Source: Gallionellaceae bacterium
Lineage (GTDB): Bacteria; Pseudomonadota; Gammaproteobacteria; Burkholderiales; Gallionellaceae
DNA: 39,975 bases
Direction of reading: 5' to 3'
Assembly: GCA_009885195.1 (NCBI GenBank)
Contig: VFLG01000085.1
Location: 1 to 39,975, forward strand
Part shown: positions 1-10,230 of the stretch, in pieces
Layout of the letters: each line of letters begins with the position of its first letter
Numbering within the stretch: position 1 is the first letter of the stretch
Program-made: the position numbers and the translations under genes
The notes under the pieces: model-generated
What the model was told of the DNA's origin: nothing
The model's database searches: none
Seen by the model: only the letters and a program-made list of their open reading frames with translations

Positions 1-47
1 CATTCCATACCCCATCCCCACCCCAGCCCTCCCCTTGAAGGGGAGGG
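1..47. repeat. C-rich palindromic repeat, cut by the window edge
   Basis: The first 47 bases are a run of C-rich words ending in a near-perfect palindrome: CCCTCCCCTT at 27-36 pairs with AAGGGGAGGG at 38-47. The same kind of C-rich/G-rich hairpin recurs at 24576-24672, so this looks like a dispersed intergenic repeat. The bases from 48 to about 260 hold no recognisable gene on either strand. Confidence 0.6.
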
Positions 48-264
48 AGTTTACGTCGTCAGCGGCTTAACCGAGTGCCATGAGGGTCAGGCTGTTGCCA
101 CATATTCCAGCAATATTGCCGAATGCTAGCATGTCGGCTCGCCCAGTAAAAGTCATGTTCGGCAAATTTAATCAGCCAGGCTCAACACAAGGGGCAGGGT
201 TCCCCGAATTACCAATTGCCATGACGCTCGCGACGCTCTTGCCTGTAATTGGTGTGTCCTGAGC

Positions 265-293
265 TTGCCGAGAGACCCGATACAAGGTAATAT
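265..293 (+). promoter_or_regulatory. Possible sigma-70 promoter for gltBD
   Basis: TTGCCG at 265-270 and TAATAT at 288-293 are separated by 17 bases and match the -35 and -10 consensus at four of six positions each. The pair lies about 105 bases before the gltB start, leaving a leader of roughly 100 bases. It is the best promoter-like pair seen in this gap, but it is weak and based on inspection only. Confidence 0.3.
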
Positions 294-399
294 TTCCGCC
301 CTTTCGCCCGAGTATTTTGTGTTGTGGGCGCAGATAGCGCGGTGGCGCTTTGTGTTGCCACTTTAAATTTTTGTTTTGATGATTTCTGAGGAATAACGT

Positions 400-3300
400 G
401 TGAACCATCCCCCATTTCCTGACCAGCCGCATGGGTTGCCTGGCCAGCAGGGCTTGTATGACCCGCGCCATGAGCACGATGCGTGCGGTGTCGGTTTTGT
501 GGCGCACATCAAGGGCAAGCAGAGTCATGCCATGGTGCGTCAGGGGCTGCAAATTTTGGAGAATCTTACTCATCGCGGTGCGGTGGGGGCCGATCCGTTG
601 GCGGGCGATGGCGCGGGTATTCTGATTCAGATCCCGGATGCGTTTTTGCGCAAAGCCTGTGCGGGGCTGGGCGTGACATTGCCAGCGGCGGGAGCATACG
701 GGGTCGGCATGGTGTTCCTGCCCCGCGATGCGGCGGCGCGTGTTGCATGTGAGCGGGTGATGGCCGATAAGATCGCTGCGGAAGGGCAGATATTGCTGGG
801 TTGGCGCGATGTGCCGGTAGATAATTCCAGTCTGGGTGAGAGCGTCAAGGCGGTGGAGCCGCTGGTGCGTCAGGTTTTCATCGGGCGTGGCGCCAGTGCG
901 GACGCCGACAGTTTTGAGCGCAAGTTGTTTGTCATACGCAAGACCGCAGAACATGCGGTGCGTGGCTTGCCCAACGAACAAGGGCGCAGCTTTTACGTGC
1001 CCTCGTTATCCGCGCGCACGATTGTGTACAAAGGCATGTTGCTGGCCAATCAGGTTGGCAAATATTATCTCGATCTGCAAGATGAGAGCTTGGTCAGCGC
1101 ACTGGCGCTGGTGCATCAGCGTTTTTCCACCAATACCTTTCCCTCCTGGAATCTGGCCCACCCGTATCGGATGATCGCGCACAACGGCGAGATCAATACC
1201 GTGCGCGGCAATGTGAACTGGATGGCGGCGCGTCATGCGGCGATGTCGTCCAAAGTGCTCGGCGCAGACCTGGAAAAATTATGGCCATTGATAGCGGAAG
1301 GCCAGTCGGACTCGGCCTGTTTTGACAATGCGCTGGAATTGCTGGTGGCGGGCGGGTACTCGCTGCCACACGCGATGATGCTGCTGATACCCGAAGCCTG
1401 GGCGGGCAATCCGCTGATGGACGAAGAGCGCCGCGCTTTCTATGAATATCACGCGGCGCTGATGGAGCCGTGGGATGGCCCCGCCGCAGTGGCTTTCACC
1501 GATGGCCGCATGATAGGCGCGACGCTGGATCGCAATGGTTTGCGTCCGGCGCGTTATCTGATTACCGACGATGATGTGGTGTTGATGGCGTCTGAAATGG
1601 GCGTGCTGGATATTCCGCAAAATAAAATCGTCAAGAAATGGCGCTTGCAGCCGGGCAAGATGTTTTTGATTGACTTGCAAGCTGGCCGTATCGTGGACGA
1701 TGCCGAGCTGAAAAAGCAGCTCGCTACTGCCAAGCCTTATCGCCAGTGGATAGAAAAATCTCGCTACTTCCTGGGTGATTTGCCGGAGATGGCGGAAAAG
1801 GGCGCGATGAATCGCGCCCCTACCCCGCTGCTGGATGCGCAACAGGCATTCGGCTACACCCAGGAAGACATCAAATTCATCCTCGCGCCGATGGCCGCCG
1901 CCGGGGAAGAGGCGATGGGCTCGATGGGCAACGATAGCGCGCTGCCGGTGCTGTCGGATAAAAACAAGGTGTTCTACAACTATTTCAAGCAGTTGTTCGC
2001 GCAGGTGACCAATCCGCCTATCGATCCGATACGCGAAGAAATCGTGATGTCGCTGACCTCATTCATCGGCCCCAAACCCAATCTGCTCGGCATCGACGAG
2101 ACCGACCCGCCGCTGCGTCTGGAAGTGCATCAGCCGGTGCTGTCCAACGATGATATGGCCAAACTGCGCGGCATAGCCAAGCTGACCAACAATCAATACA
2201 AATCTCAGGTGCTGGATATAACTTATCCCGCCACACAGGGAGCGGCAGGCTGCGAGCGTGCGTTGGAAGCGCTGTGCCAAGCGGCTGACAAGGCAGTAGC
2301 AAAAGGCTGCAACGTGCTGATTTTGTCCGACCGCGCGGTGGCAAGCGGACGTGTGGCTATCCCTGCATTGTTGGCTTGCGCGGGAGTACACCACCACTTG
2401 GTGCGAGAAGGTCTGCGCACCAGCACCGGCTTGGTGGTTGATACCGGTTCTGCGCGCGAAGTGCATCACTTTGCGCTGCTGGCCGGCTACGGGGCCGAGG
2501 CAGTGTGCCCGTGGCTGGCATTTGAAACCGTCGCAGCCATGAATGATTATTTGCCTGCCGGTTTGTCGGGCAAGGACGCGAGCAAGCGTTTCATCAAGGC
2601 GGTGAACAAGGGGCTGCTCAAGGTGATGTCCAAGATGGGGATCTCTACCTATCAGTCTTATTGCGGCGCGCAAATTTTCGAGGCCATCGGCCTGAACGCA
2701 AGTTTCGTAGCAAAGTATTTTACCGGTACCTCGACCCAAATTGAAGGTATTGGTCTGCCAGAAGTGGCCGAAGAAGCGATGCGCATTCATCTGGCTGCAT
2801 TCGGTAGCGATCCGGTGTTATCCAATGCGCTGGAAGCGGGCGGCGAATATGCTTACCGCGTGCGCGGCGAGGAGCACATGTGGACACCGGCTTCCGTCGC
2901 CAAGTTGCAACACGCCACGCGCACCAACAATGCCCAGACCTACAAGGAATACGCGCAGCTGATCAATGACCAGAACCAGCACATGAAGACCTTGCGCGGG
3001 CTGTTCAAAATCAAGTCGGCAGGTGCGCCAGTGCCCTTGGCAGAGGTCGAGTCAGCCAAGGAAATCGTCAAGCGTTTTGTTACTGGCGCGATGTCGTTGG
3101 GCTCCATCTCGACCGAGGCGCACACCACGCTGGCTATCGCGATGAACCGCATCGGCGGCAAGTCCAATACCGGCGAAGGCGGCGAAGATGCGGCGCGTTA
3201 TCGCGCTCTCAAGGGCGGAGAAAAGCTGTCCGAAATTATCGGCATAGGCCGCATAGAACGTGACCTGGTGCTCAAGCAAGGTGACTCGCTGCGTTCCAAA

Positions 3301-5097
3301 ATCAAGCAGGTCGCTTCCGGACGCTTTGGCGTGACGGCAGAGTATTTAAGCAGTGCCGACCAGATCCAGATCAAGATGGCGCAGGGGGCCAAGCCCGGCG
3401 AAGGCGGCCAATTACCTGGCCACAAGGTGTCCGAATACATTGCCCAGTTGCGTTTCTCGGTGCCGGGCGTCGGGCTGATTTCGCCGCCGCCGCACCATGA
3501 TATTTATTCGATCGAAGATCTGGCGCAACTGATACACGACCTGAAAAATGCCAATCCGCGCGCGTCCATCTCGGTCAAGCTGGTATCCGAAGTGGGCGTG
3601 GGCACGGTGGCGGCCGGGGTGTCGAAAGCCAAGGCCGATCATATTGTGATAGCGGGCCACGATGGCGGCACCGGCGCCTCACCGTTGTCATCCATCAAGC
3701 ATGCGGGTACGCCGTGGGAACTGGGGCTGGCCGAAGCGCAACAGACATTGGTGCTGAATAAATTACGCGGGCGCATCGTATTGCAGGTGGACGGCCAGAT
3801 TAAAACCGGACGCGATGTGCTGATCGGCGCGCTGCTCGGCGCGGATGAGTTTGGTTTTGCCACAGCGCCGCTGGTGGTGGCAGGCTGCATCATGATGCGC
3901 AAATGTCATCTCAATACCTGTCCGGTGGGCGTGGCCACGCAAGACCCTGAACTGCGCAAGAAATTTACCGGCCAGCCGGAGCATGTGGTCAATTATTTCT
4001 TTTTCATCGCGGAAGAAGTGCGCGAATACATGGCGCAGATGGGCGTTCGCAAACTGGATGAGCTGATAGGCCGCAGCGATTTACTCGATGCAAAAAAGGG
4101 TGTTGCGCACTGGAAAGCCAAGGGTCTGGACTTCTCCAAAATTTTCTACCAGTCGCCCATGCCCGCCAGCGTGGCGCGTCGACACGCCGAAATGCAGAAT
4201 CACGGTCTGGAAAATGCACTCGACAAAAAGTTGATTGCGCAAGCCAAGGCTGCGCTTGAGGCAAAACAACCGGTACAAATAACCAGCCCCATCCGCAACA
4301 TTAATCGCACCGTCGGCACCATGCTGTCGCATGAAGTGGCGCGGCGTTATGGTCACGCCGGACTGCCGCGTGACACGATCACAGTAAAATTGAACGGCAC
4401 GGCGGGACAGAGCTTCGGCGCCTTTCTGGCGCATGGCGTGACGCTGGAGCTGACCGGCGAAGGCAACGACTATGTCGGCAAAGGATTGTGCGGCGGACGC
4501 ATTGTGGTGGTGCCGCCGAAGGAATGTAACATCGTGGCATCGGACAATATCATCGTCGGCAACACCGTGCTGTACGGCGCAACCAGCGGCGAATGCTATT
4601 TCAGCGGTGTGGCCGGTGAGCGTTTTGCGGTGCGCAATTCCGGTGCAACTGCGGTGGTGGAAGGTTTGGGCGACCACGGCTGCGAGTATATGACCGGTGG
4701 TCTGGTGGTCGTGCTGGGGCAGACCGGACGCAATTTTGCTGCGGGCATGTCCGGTGGGGTGGCTTATGTGCTGGATGTGGATGGCGGGTTCGAGCGCCGT
4801 TGTAACCTGACCATGGTGCAACTGGAGGCAGTGCCGGAAGAGTCTGCCGCCAGTGAATCGGGTGAAGTGGAAGGGCATGGGCGCGTGCATTTCAATCATC
4901 TCGGAAAAGCTGACGAGGAGGTTTTGCGCGACAAAATCGAAAAGCATTTGCGTTATACCGGCAGTGTGCGCGCCAAGGAAATTTTGGATAACTGGGCGAT
5001 CTATCTGCCTAAATTCGTCAAGGTCATGCCGACCGAGTATCGCCGCGCCTTGCAGGAAATTGCGGCTCTGCAAGCCAAACAAGTGGAGGTTGCATAA
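400..5097 (+). CDS. gltB: Glutamate synthase (NADPH) large subunit
   Basis: The large alpha chain of glutamate synthase takes the amide nitrogen of glutamine and uses it to turn 2-oxoglutarate into glutamate in the cytoplasm. At 1565 residues it is close to the usual family size. The class II amidotransferase domain occupies about residues 29-440. The nucleophile is Cys29 in [11 protein letters not shown], so the first 28 residues are probably a propeptide that is removed. The central domain is followed by the FMN-binding synthase domain (about 840-1220). The 3Fe-4S cysteines are C1163, C1169 and C1174 (C-x5-C-x4-C). The C-terminal GXGXG beta-helix follows, at about 1300-1500. The start is GTG, chosen because GAGGA lies seven bases upstream and the N-terminus then fits the family. 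The stop overlaps the start of gltD by one base (TAATG), so the two subunits are translationally coupled. Confidence 0.98.
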   Translation: MNHPPFPDQPHGLPGQQGLYDPRHEHDACGVGFVAHIKGKQSHAMVRQGLQILENLTHRGAVGADPLAGDGAGILIQIPDAFLRKACAGLGVTLPAAGAYGVGMVFLPRDAAARVACERVMADKIAAEGQILLGWRDVPVDNSSLGESVKAVEPLVRQVFIGRGASADADSFERKLFVIRKTAEHAVRGLPNEQGRSFYVPSLSARTIVYKGMLLANQVGKYYLDLQDESLVSALALVHQRFSTNTFPSWNLAHPYRMIAHNGEINTVRGNVNWMAARHAAMSSKVLGADLEKLWPLIAEGQSDSACFDNALELLVAGGYSLPHAMMLLIPEAWAGNPLMDEERRAFYEYHAALMEPWDGPAAVAFTDGRMIGATLDRNGLRPARYLITDDDVVLMASEMGVLDIPQNKIVKKWRLQPGKMFLIDLQAGRIVDDAELKKQLATAKPYRQWIEKSRYFLGDLPEMAEKGAMNRAPTPLLDAQQAFGYTQEDIKFILAPMAAAGEEAMGSMGNDSALPVLSDKNKVFYNYFKQLFAQVTNPPIDPIREEIVMSLTSFIGPKPNLLGIDETDPPLRLEVHQPVLSNDDMAKLRGIAKLTNNQYKSQVLDITYPATQGAAGCERALEALCQAADKAVAKGCNVLILSDRAVASGRVAIPALLACAGVHHHLVREGLRTSTGLVVDTGSAREVHHFALLAGYGAEAVCPWLAFETVAAMNDYLPAGLSGKDASKRFIKAVNKGLLKVMSKMGISTYQSYCGAQIFEAIGLNASFVAKYFTGTSTQIEGIGLPEVAEEAMRIHLAAFGSDPVLSNALEAGGEYAYRVRGEEHMWTPASVAKLQHATRTNNAQTYKEYAQLINDQNQHMKTLRGLFKIKSAGAPVPLAEVESAKEIVKRFVTGAMSLGSISTEAHTTLAIAMNRIGGKSNTGEGGEDAARYRALKGGEKLSEIIGIGRIERDLVLKQGDSLRSKIKQVASGRFGVTAEYLSSADQIQIKMAQGAKPGEGGQLPGHKVSEYIAQLRFSVPGVGLISPPPHHDIYSIEDLAQLIHDLKNANPRASISVKLVSEVGVGTVAAGVSKAKADHIVIAGHDGGTGASPLSSIKHAGTPWELGLAEAQQTLVLNKLRGRIVLQVDGQIKTGRDVLIGALLGADEFGFATAPLVVAGCIMMRKCHLNTCPVGVATQDPELRKKFTGQPEHVVNYFFFIAEEVREYMAQMGVRKLDELIGRSDLLDAKKGVAHWKAKGLDFSKIFYQSPMPASVARRHAEMQNHGLENALDKKLIAQAKAALEAKQPVQITSPIRNINRTVGTMLSHEVARRYGHAGLPRDTITVKLNGTAGQSFGAFLAHGVTLELTGEGNDYVGKGLCGGRIVVVPPKECNIVASDNIIVGNTVLYGATSGECYFSGVAGERFAVRNSGATAVVEGLGDHGCEYMTGGLVVVLGQTGRNFAAGMSGGVAYVLDVDGGFERRCNLTMVQLEAVPEESAASESGEVEGHGRVHFNHLGKADEEVLRDKIEKHLRYTGSVRAKEILDNWAIYLPKFVKVMPTEYRRALQEIAALQAKQVEVA

Positions 5098-6560
5098 TGG
5101 GCAAGCCCACCGGATTTATGGAATTTGGTCGCCTGAGCGAAGAGAATTTGCCGGTTGTCAAACGACTGAAAGATTACCGCGAATTCGTGCTGCATCTGAC
5201 CGACGACAAGGCCAAGATTCAAGGCGCGCGTTGCATGGATTGCGGCATTCCATTTTGCACCACCGGTTGTCCGGTCAATAACATCATCCCCGACTGGAAT
5301 GACCTGGTCTATCGCGGCAACTGGAAACAGGCGCTGGACGTGCTGCACTCAACCAATAATTTCCCGGAATTTACGGGGCGTATTTGTCCTGCGCCCTGCG
5401 AGTCGGCGTGTACTTTGTACATCAATGACGATGCCGTGGGCATCAAATCCATCGAACATGCGATTATCGACAAAGGCGGGGAAAATGGCTGGGTTGTGCC
5501 GCAACCGGCGCAGCACAAGACCGGAAAGAAAGTGGCCGTGGTCGGCTCCGGCCCCGCCGGACTGGCGGCAGCGCAGCAACTGGCCCGCGTTGGGCACGAT
5601 GTGGTGGTGTTTGAAAAAAATAGCCGCATCGGCGGATTGCTGCGTTACGGCATACCCGATTTCAAACTGGACAAACGGCTGATCGACTGGCGTTTGGCGC
5701 AGTTGCAGGCCGAGGGTGTGGAGTTTCGCACCAGTGTTTTTGTGGGCAAGGAGGCGCCGGGCAAGGGCGTGGCCAATGATGCCAAGAAGACCATCAGCCC
5801 GGCCGAATTGCTGAAAAAATTTGATGCAGTCATTTTGTCGGGCGGTTCGGAAACCCCGCGCGACCTGCCGCTCCCCGGACGCGAACTGGCTGGCGTGCAC
5901 TATGCGCTGGAATTTCTGATTCCGCAGAATAAGGAAGTGGCGGGCGATGGCCGCAACCCTATCAATGCCGAAGGCAAGCATGTGGTGGTGATCGGTGGCG
6001 GCGATACCGGGTCCGATTGCGTCGGCACGTCCAACCGGCATGGCGCGGCTACGGTGACCCAGTTTGAAGTAATGCCGCGTGCGCCCGATCAGGAGAGCAG
6101 GGCGCTAACCTGGCCCAACTGGCCTCTCAAATTGCGCACATCCAGCTCGCACCAGGAGGGTTGTGAGCGCGACTGGGCGGTAGCGACCAAGGAATTCATC
6201 GGCAAGAACGGCAAGCTCACTGCGATCAAGGCGGTTCGTGTCGAATGGAAAGACGGGAAAATGCAGGAGATGCCAGGCAGTGAGTTTGAAATGAAAGCGG
6301 ACTTGGTGTTAATGGCCATGGGTTTCGTTAACCCGATCCAGCAGGTGCTGGATGCATTCGGGGTGGAGAAGGATGGTCGCGGCAATGCCAAGGCGACCAC
6401 TGATGACGCGGGGTGTTACCAGACTAACGTGGCCAAGGTGTTTGCGGCCGGGGACATGCGTCGCGGCCAGTCGCTGGTAGTGTGGGCCATACGCGAGGGC
6501 CGCCAGGCTGCGCGTGCGGTGGATGAGTATTTGATGGGCAGTTCCAATCTGCCCCGTTAA
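5097..6560 (+). CDS. gltD: Glutamate synthase (NADPH) small subunit
   Basis: The beta chain oxidises NADPH and passes electrons through FAD and 4Fe-4S clusters to the GltB subunit. Its 487 residues match the family. Cysteine clusters for the iron-sulfur centres appear as [14 protein letters not shown] (near residue 47) and CPAPCESAC (near 100). The FAD-binding Rossmann fold begins at [14 protein letters not shown] (near 148), the NADPH fold at [13 protein letters not shown] (near 297), and the C-terminal FAD contact is [23 protein letters not shown] at 5085-5089 inside the end of gltB is a strong ribosome binding site seven bases before the ATG. gltD overlaps gltB by one base and is followed 20 bases later by hemE, so the three genes are probably co-transcribed. 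Confidence 0.98.
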   Translation: MGKPTGFMEFGRLSEENLPVVKRLKDYREFVLHLTDDKAKIQGARCMDCGIPFCTTGCPVNNIIPDWNDLVYRGNWKQALDVLHSTNNFPEFTGRICPAPCESACTLYINDDAVGIKSIEHAIIDKGGENGWVVPQPAQHKTGKKVAVVGSGPAGLAAAQQLARVGHDVVVFEKNSRIGGLLRYGIPDFKLDKRLIDWRLAQLQAEGVEFRTSVFVGKEAPGKGVANDAKKTISPAELLKKFDAVILSGGSETPRDLPLPGRELAGVHYALEFLIPQNKEVAGDGRNPINAEGKHVVVIGGGDTGSDCVGTSNRHGAATVTQFEVMPRAPDQESRALTWPNWPLKLRTSSSHQEGCERDWAVATKEFIGKNGKLTAIKAVRVEWKDGKMQEMPGSEFEMKADLVLMAMGFVNPIQQVLDAFGVEKDGRGNAKATTDDAGCYQTNVAKVFAAGDMRRGQSLVVWAIREGRQAARAVDEYLMGSSNLPR

Positions 6561-6580
6561 CCTTTAATAAAAGAGAAATC

Positions 6581-7645
6581 ATGAACTTCAAACTGAAAAA
6601 CGACACCTTCTTGCGCGCCTTATTGCGCCAGCCGACCGAATATACCCCGGTGTGGATGATGCGCCAGGCCGGGCGCTATCTGCCGGAATACTGCGCCACG
6701 CGCAAGCGCGCCGGCAGTTTTCTGGATCTATGCAAAAGCCCGGACATGGCCACGGAAGTGACGTTGCAACCGCTGGAGCGTTTTCCGCTGGATGCCGCGA
6801 TTCTGTTTTCCGATATCCTTACCGTGCCGGATGCCATGGGTCTGGGGCTGTATTTCGCCGAAGGCGAAGGCCCCAAGTTCGAGCGCCCCTTGCGCGATGA
6901 GGCTGCCATCAAGGCGCTGCGCGTGCCCGATATCGGCAAAGACCTGCGTTATGTGACCGATGCGGTATCGCAAATTCGCAAGGCGCTGGATGGCAGCGTG
7001 CCGCTGATTGGGTTTTCTGGCAGCCCGTGGACGCTGTCCTGCTATATGGTGGAAGGCGGTGGCAGCGACGACTACGCGCGCGTGAAAACGCTGATGTACA
7101 AAGAGCCCAAGCTGATGCACCACATTTTGCAGGTTACTGCGGAAGCCGTAACCCAGTATCTCAATGCACAGATCGAAGCGGGCGCTCAGGCCGTGATGAT
7201 TTTTGATTCTTGGGGCGGGGCGCTGTCTCATGCCGCGTACCACGAGTTTTCGCTGCCTTATATGCAGCGCATCGTAGCCGGGCTGAAGCGCGAACATGAT
7301 GGCGTCAAAGTTCCGGTGGTCGTGTTTACCAAAGGCGGCGGCCTGTGGATAGACAGTATCGCCGACATCGGTTGCGATGCAGTGGGTCTGGACTGGACGA
7401 TGGACATTGGTGTGGCTCGGCAGAAAGTGGGCCATAAGGTCGCCTTGCAAGGCAATCTCGATCCGACCGTTCTGTTTGCCACGCCGGAAGTTATTCGCAC
7501 CGAGACGGAGCGGGTGCTGGCCAGCTACGGTTATGGCAGTGGCCATGTATTTAATCTGGGGCATGGCATCTCCCAATTCACTGACCCAAACAATGCGGCG
7601 GCGCTGGTGCAGGCGGTGCATGAATTGAGCCGCAAATACCATTAG
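6581..7645 (+). CDS. hemE: Uroporphyrinogen decarboxylase
   Basis: HemE removes four carboxyl groups from uroporphyrinogen III to give coproporphyrinogen III, a cytoplasmic step of haem synthesis. The protein is 354 residues, exactly the usual length. It carries the signatures [15 protein letters not shown] (residues about 23-37, with the substrate-binding arginines) and [16 protein letters not shown] (about 145-160), plus the C-terminal [10 protein letters not shown]. The start is an ATG with only a weak purine-rich AAGAGAAA upstream. It sits 20 bases after gltD and ahead of a strong terminator, so it closes the gltB-gltD-hemE transcription unit. The haem supply fits the haem c proteins found elsewhere in the window. 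Confidence 0.98.
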   Translation: MNFKLKNDTFLRALLRQPTEYTPVWMMRQAGRYLPEYCATRKRAGSFLDLCKSPDMATEVTLQPLERFPLDAAILFSDILTVPDAMGLGLYFAEGEGPKFERPLRDEAAIKALRVPDIGKDLRYVTDAVSQIRKALDGSVPLIGFSGSPWTLSCYMVEGGGSDDYARVKTLMYKEPKLMHHILQVTAEAVTQYLNAQIEAGAQAVMIFDSWGGALSHAAYHEFSLPYMQRIVAGLKREHDGVKVPVVVFTKGGGLWIDSIADIGCDAVGLDWTMDIGVARQKVGHKVALQGNLDPTVLFATPEVIRTETERVLASYGYGSGHVFNLGHGISQFTDPNNAAALVQAVHELSRKYH

Positions 7646-7706
7646 CGATTTTCACCGGCACGGGGCAGGCTGAGCGCAGGGTTATGCACAATACCCGCGA
7701 TATTTC

Positions 7707-7736
7707 AAAGCCGCGGGAACTTTTCTCGCGGCTTTT
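7707..7736 (+). terminator. Intrinsic terminator after hemE
   Basis: AAAGCCGCG at 7707-7715 pairs perfectly with CGCGGCTTT at 7727-7735. The stem extends inward by further pairs and is followed by a short T run. It lies about 60 bases after the hemE stop. Confidence 0.85.
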
Positions 7737-7844
7737 GTGTTTGGTATGTAACCCATTGTTTTTGCAGGTCTGAAATGTGCCTATAAAATGAGCGGCAGGA
7801 CAAAACTGCATACGCGCTTAGCGGTTAACCGAATTATCGTTAAA

Positions 7845-7879
7845 TTATTCACATCATTATCCACAGATTATGTGGACAA
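7845..7879. promoter_or_regulatory. Cluster of three DnaA-box-like sites before priA
   Basis: TTATTCACA (7845-7853) and TTATCCACA (7857-7865) both fit the DnaA box consensus TTATNCACA on the plus strand, with starts 12 bases apart. TGTGGACAA (7871-7879) is the reverse complement of TTGTCCACA, a one-mismatch box on the other strand. The surroundings are AT-rich. A perfect 10-base palindrome, CGGTTAACCG, sits just upstream at 7822-7831. The cluster ends about 70 bases before the priA start, so DnaA control of the priA promoter is the simplest reading. It could also mark a DnaA-titration site or, less likely, an origin. Confidence 0.55.
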
Positions 7880-7949
7880 CAAAAAATACCTAATCAAGTC
7901 AGGTCACTTGGCCAAATGTCGTAGAAATCGCTGGAGAAGGATAGTCTAA

Positions 7950-10145
7950 ATGTCCGTTGTTCGTGTCGCGCTGGATGTGCCGTTGTCAACACTTTTTGAC
8001 TACACGCTGGCGCACGGCACTGCGGTTGTGCCGGGGCAGCGCGTGCTGGTGCCGTTCGGGCGCAAGCAGATGGTGGGCGTGGTGATGGAATGCGCGGTGG
8101 ATTCCGAGCTGGCCGCGACGCGTATCAAGCAGGTGGTGCAGGTGCTGGAGGGGGTGCCACCGCTGCCTGATGAACTGCTGGCCTTGCTGCGGTTTTGCAG
8201 TGACTATTACCATCATCCGTTGGGTGCCACGGTGCTATTGGCTTTGCCCGCGCGCCTGCGTTCCAGCCAGCCAGTCACGCTCAGGGAAGCAGCGCAGTAT
8301 ACGCTCAGCGACAGCGGGCGCTCGCTTGACCTAAGCCAGTTACCCAAGCGCAAGGTCGTGCAGCAGCGCCTGCTCACCGCCTTGCAGCAGGGCGCATTGA
8401 GCGCCGCGCAATTGCGGGCGCTGTCACCGAGCGCCCCGACAGCGCTCAAGACACTGTTGCAGGCGGGATGGGTGGAAATATGCGCGGTGCCAGCAGCGCC
8501 CAGCACATTTGCTTTCAACAATGCCCACACGCTGACCGCACAGCAGCAACAGGCGGTGGATGCGGTGACCCAATCGAACGGCTATGGCTGTTTCCTGCTG
8601 CACGGCATTACCGGCAGCGGCAAAACCGAGATTTATGTTCATCTGATGCACCACGTCTTGCAACCCTGTCCTGAGCCTGGTCGAAGGGAGGGCGGGCAGG
8701 TGTTATTGCTGGTTCCTGAAATTAATCTCACGCCGCAACTGGAGAATTATTTCCGCAACCGCTTCCCGGATGCGGAGCTGGTCAGCCTGCACAGTGGCCT
8801 GAGCGATGGCGAGCGCACGCAGAACTGGCTGCGCGCGCAGTCCGGCCGGGCGCGCATCGTGCTCGGCACGCGCCTGGCGGTGTTCACGCCGCTGCCGCAG
8901 CTGGCGCTGATTATCGTGGACGAGGAACACGATAGCTCGTACAAGCAACAGGATGGCCTGCGCTATTCGGCGCGCGATGTCGCGATTTTTCGCGCCAATC
9001 AGCGCGGTGTGCCGATAGTGCTGGGTTCCGCCACGCCGTCGCTGGAGAGTTACTACAACGCACAGATCGGGCGCTACCGATTGCTGCGCCTGACCCAGCG
9101 CGCGATGGCGCAGGCGCGTTTGCCGGAGATACGCTGCATCAACACCAGCAATGTCATCATGCAGCATGGCGTTAGCGAGCCGCTGCTGAAAGCGTTGGCC
9201 GAGCGTCTGCAACGCGGTGAACAAAGTCTGATATTCATCAACCGGCGCGGCTATGCGCCGGTGTTGATGTGTACTGCTTGCGGCTGGTTGTCCGGCTGTT
9301 CCAATTGTGCCGGCAAATTGGTGCTGCACTTGAATGACCGGCTGTTGCGCTGTCACCATTGCGGCCACCAGGAACGCGTGCCCCACGCCTGCCCGTCGTG
9401 CGGCAATGCCGATTTGCAGCCGGTCGGCATCGGCACGCAGCGCGTGGAAAGCGCGTTGCAAGAACATTTTCCGCAGGCGCGCATCCTGCGCGTAGACCGC
9501 GACAGCACACGCAACAAAGGCGCATGGAACGTCATGCGCCAGCAGATACAGGATGAGGCAGTGGATATTCTGGTGGGTACGCAAATGCTGGCCAAGGGGC
9601 ACGATTTTCCCAATCTCACTTTGGTCGGCGTGCTTAATCCCGATAGCGCGCTGTACAGCAGTGATTTTCGCGCCTCGGAAAAACTATTCGCGCAACTGGC
9701 CCAGGTGGCCGGGCGTGCCGGGCGCGCCGACAAGCCGGGCGAGGTGTTAATTCAAACGGCCTTTCCCGATCATCCCTTGTTCCGCGCATTGCGCGCGCAT
9801 GATTACGACACCTGGGCGCAAACCCTGCTGGCGGAGCGCCAGTCGGCCGGCTTCCCGCCCTTTGTGTACCAGGCGTTGTTGCGCGCCGAAGGCAAGCAGA
9901 AAACCGAGGTGTACACCTTTCTGCAACAGGCGCAAGAAGCGGCAGTTGCCCTGAACATGCCGGTCGAAGTTTATGGCGTGGTACCCGCCGCCCTGCCGCG
10001 CCGCGCCAATCATTATCTTGCTCACTTGCTGGTGCAGAGCGATAAGCGTAAATTGCTACAGCAGTTCCTGCATACTTGGCGGCCACTGCTGGATGCTTTG
10101 CCCGCGCAAAAATTGCGCTGGTCGTTGGACGTAGACCCGCTGTAG
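7950..10145 (+). CDS. priA: Primosomal protein N' (replication restart helicase)
   Basis: PriA is a 3'-to-5' superfamily 2 DNA helicase that recognises stalled forks and reloads the replisome. The 731 residues match the family. The N-terminal DNA-binding region comes first. The helicase core carries the Walker A motif GITGSGKTE (near residue 222) and the DEEH box VDEEHDSSYKQ (near 325). The zinc-binding insert has four C-x2-C pairs (CTACGWLSGCSNC, then CHHCGH and CPSCGN, residues about 435-490). The motif AQVAGRAGRA lies near 585. GGAGAAGG ends nine bases before the ATG. A short repeat has been inserted in frame just after the Walker A helix (residues about 239-248). The TAG stop lies inside the left arm of the next palindromic repeat. 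Confidence 0.97.
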   Translation: MSVVRVALDVPLSTLFDYTLAHGTAVVPGQRVLVPFGRKQMVGVVMECAVDSELAATRIKQVVQVLEGVPPLPDELLALLRFCSDYYHHPLGATVLLALPARLRSSQPVTLREAAQYTLSDSGRSLDLSQLPKRKVVQQRLLTALQQGALSAAQLRALSPSAPTALKTLLQAGWVEICAVPAAPSTFAFNNAHTLTAQQQQAVDAVTQSNGYGCFLLHGITGSGKTEIYVHLMHHVLQPCPEPGRREGGQVLLLVPEINLTPQLENYFRNRFPDAELVSLHSGLSDGERTQNWLRAQSGRARIVLGTRLAVFTPLPQLALIIVDEEHDSSYKQQDGLRYSARDVAIFRANQRGVPIVLGSATPSLESYYNAQIGRYRLLRLTQRAMAQARLPEIRCINTSNVIMQHGVSEPLLKALAERLQRGEQSLIFINRRGYAPVLMCTACGWLSGCSNCAGKLVLHLNDRLLRCHHCGHQERVPHACPSCGNADLQPVGIGTQRVESALQEHFPQARILRVDRDSTRNKGAWNVMRQQIQDEAVDILVGTQMLAKGHDFPNLTLVGVLNPDSALYSSDFRASEKLFAQLAQVAGRAGRADKPGEVLIQTAFPDHPLFRALRAHDYDTWAQTLLAERQSAGFPPFVYQALLRAEGKQKTEVYTFLQQAQEAAVALNMPVEVYGVVPAALPRRANHYLAHLLVQSDKRKLLQQFLHTWRPLLDALPAQKLRWSLDVDPL
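8666..8690 (+). repeat. In-frame copy of the TCCTGAGC-TCGAAGG repeat inside priA
   Basis: CCTGTCCTGAGC at 8667-8678 followed by GTCGAAGG at 8681-8688 matches the core of a repeat found many times in this window, including earP, 28.5 kb and 37.07 kb. Here it encodes CPEPGRRE between the helix after Walker A and the strand VLLLVPEINL. In the family that position is a short turn, so the insert is probably a tolerated loop. Confidence 0.7.
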
Positions 10146-10193
10146 GTCGGGTTTTAACCCGACAGCGAATTGTCGGGCTGAAGCCCGACCTAC
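10142..10193. repeat. Palindromic repeat after priA
   Basis: GTAGGTCGGG (10142-10151) pairs with CCCGACCTAC (10184-10193), and smaller hairpins (GTCGGG with CCCGAC) form within each half. The priA stop codon is part of the left arm. This is a REP-type element and could attenuate read-through into the haem c gene that starts 37 bases later. Confidence 0.75.
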
Positions 10194-10230
10194 AGCCGAT
10201 GAATTATTTGGATAAACGGAGAAAACTATT

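Noticed and set aside
172-981. A 269-codon open frame on the minus strand over the gltB start
   Set aside because: Most of it is antisense to the conserved amidotransferase domain of gltB, and the translation shows no domain. Long antisense frames are common in GC-rich genes.
2059-2790. A 243-codon minus-strand frame inside gltB
   Set aside because: It is antisense to conserved coding sequence, has odd histidine/glutamine-rich composition and no recognisable motif.
4081-5082. A 333-codon minus-strand frame opposite the end of gltB
   Set aside because: It is a shadow of the GXGXG domain, with no family similarity and no ribosome binding site.
7845-7879. Calling the DnaA-box cluster the chromosome origin
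   Set aside because: dnaA, dnaN or a clear switch in gene direction is not seen, and three boxes alone are not enough.
8703-9602. A 299-codon minus-strand frame opposite priA
   Set aside because: It is antisense to the helicase core; its composition (R, Q, H, A) is what reversed PriA codons produce.
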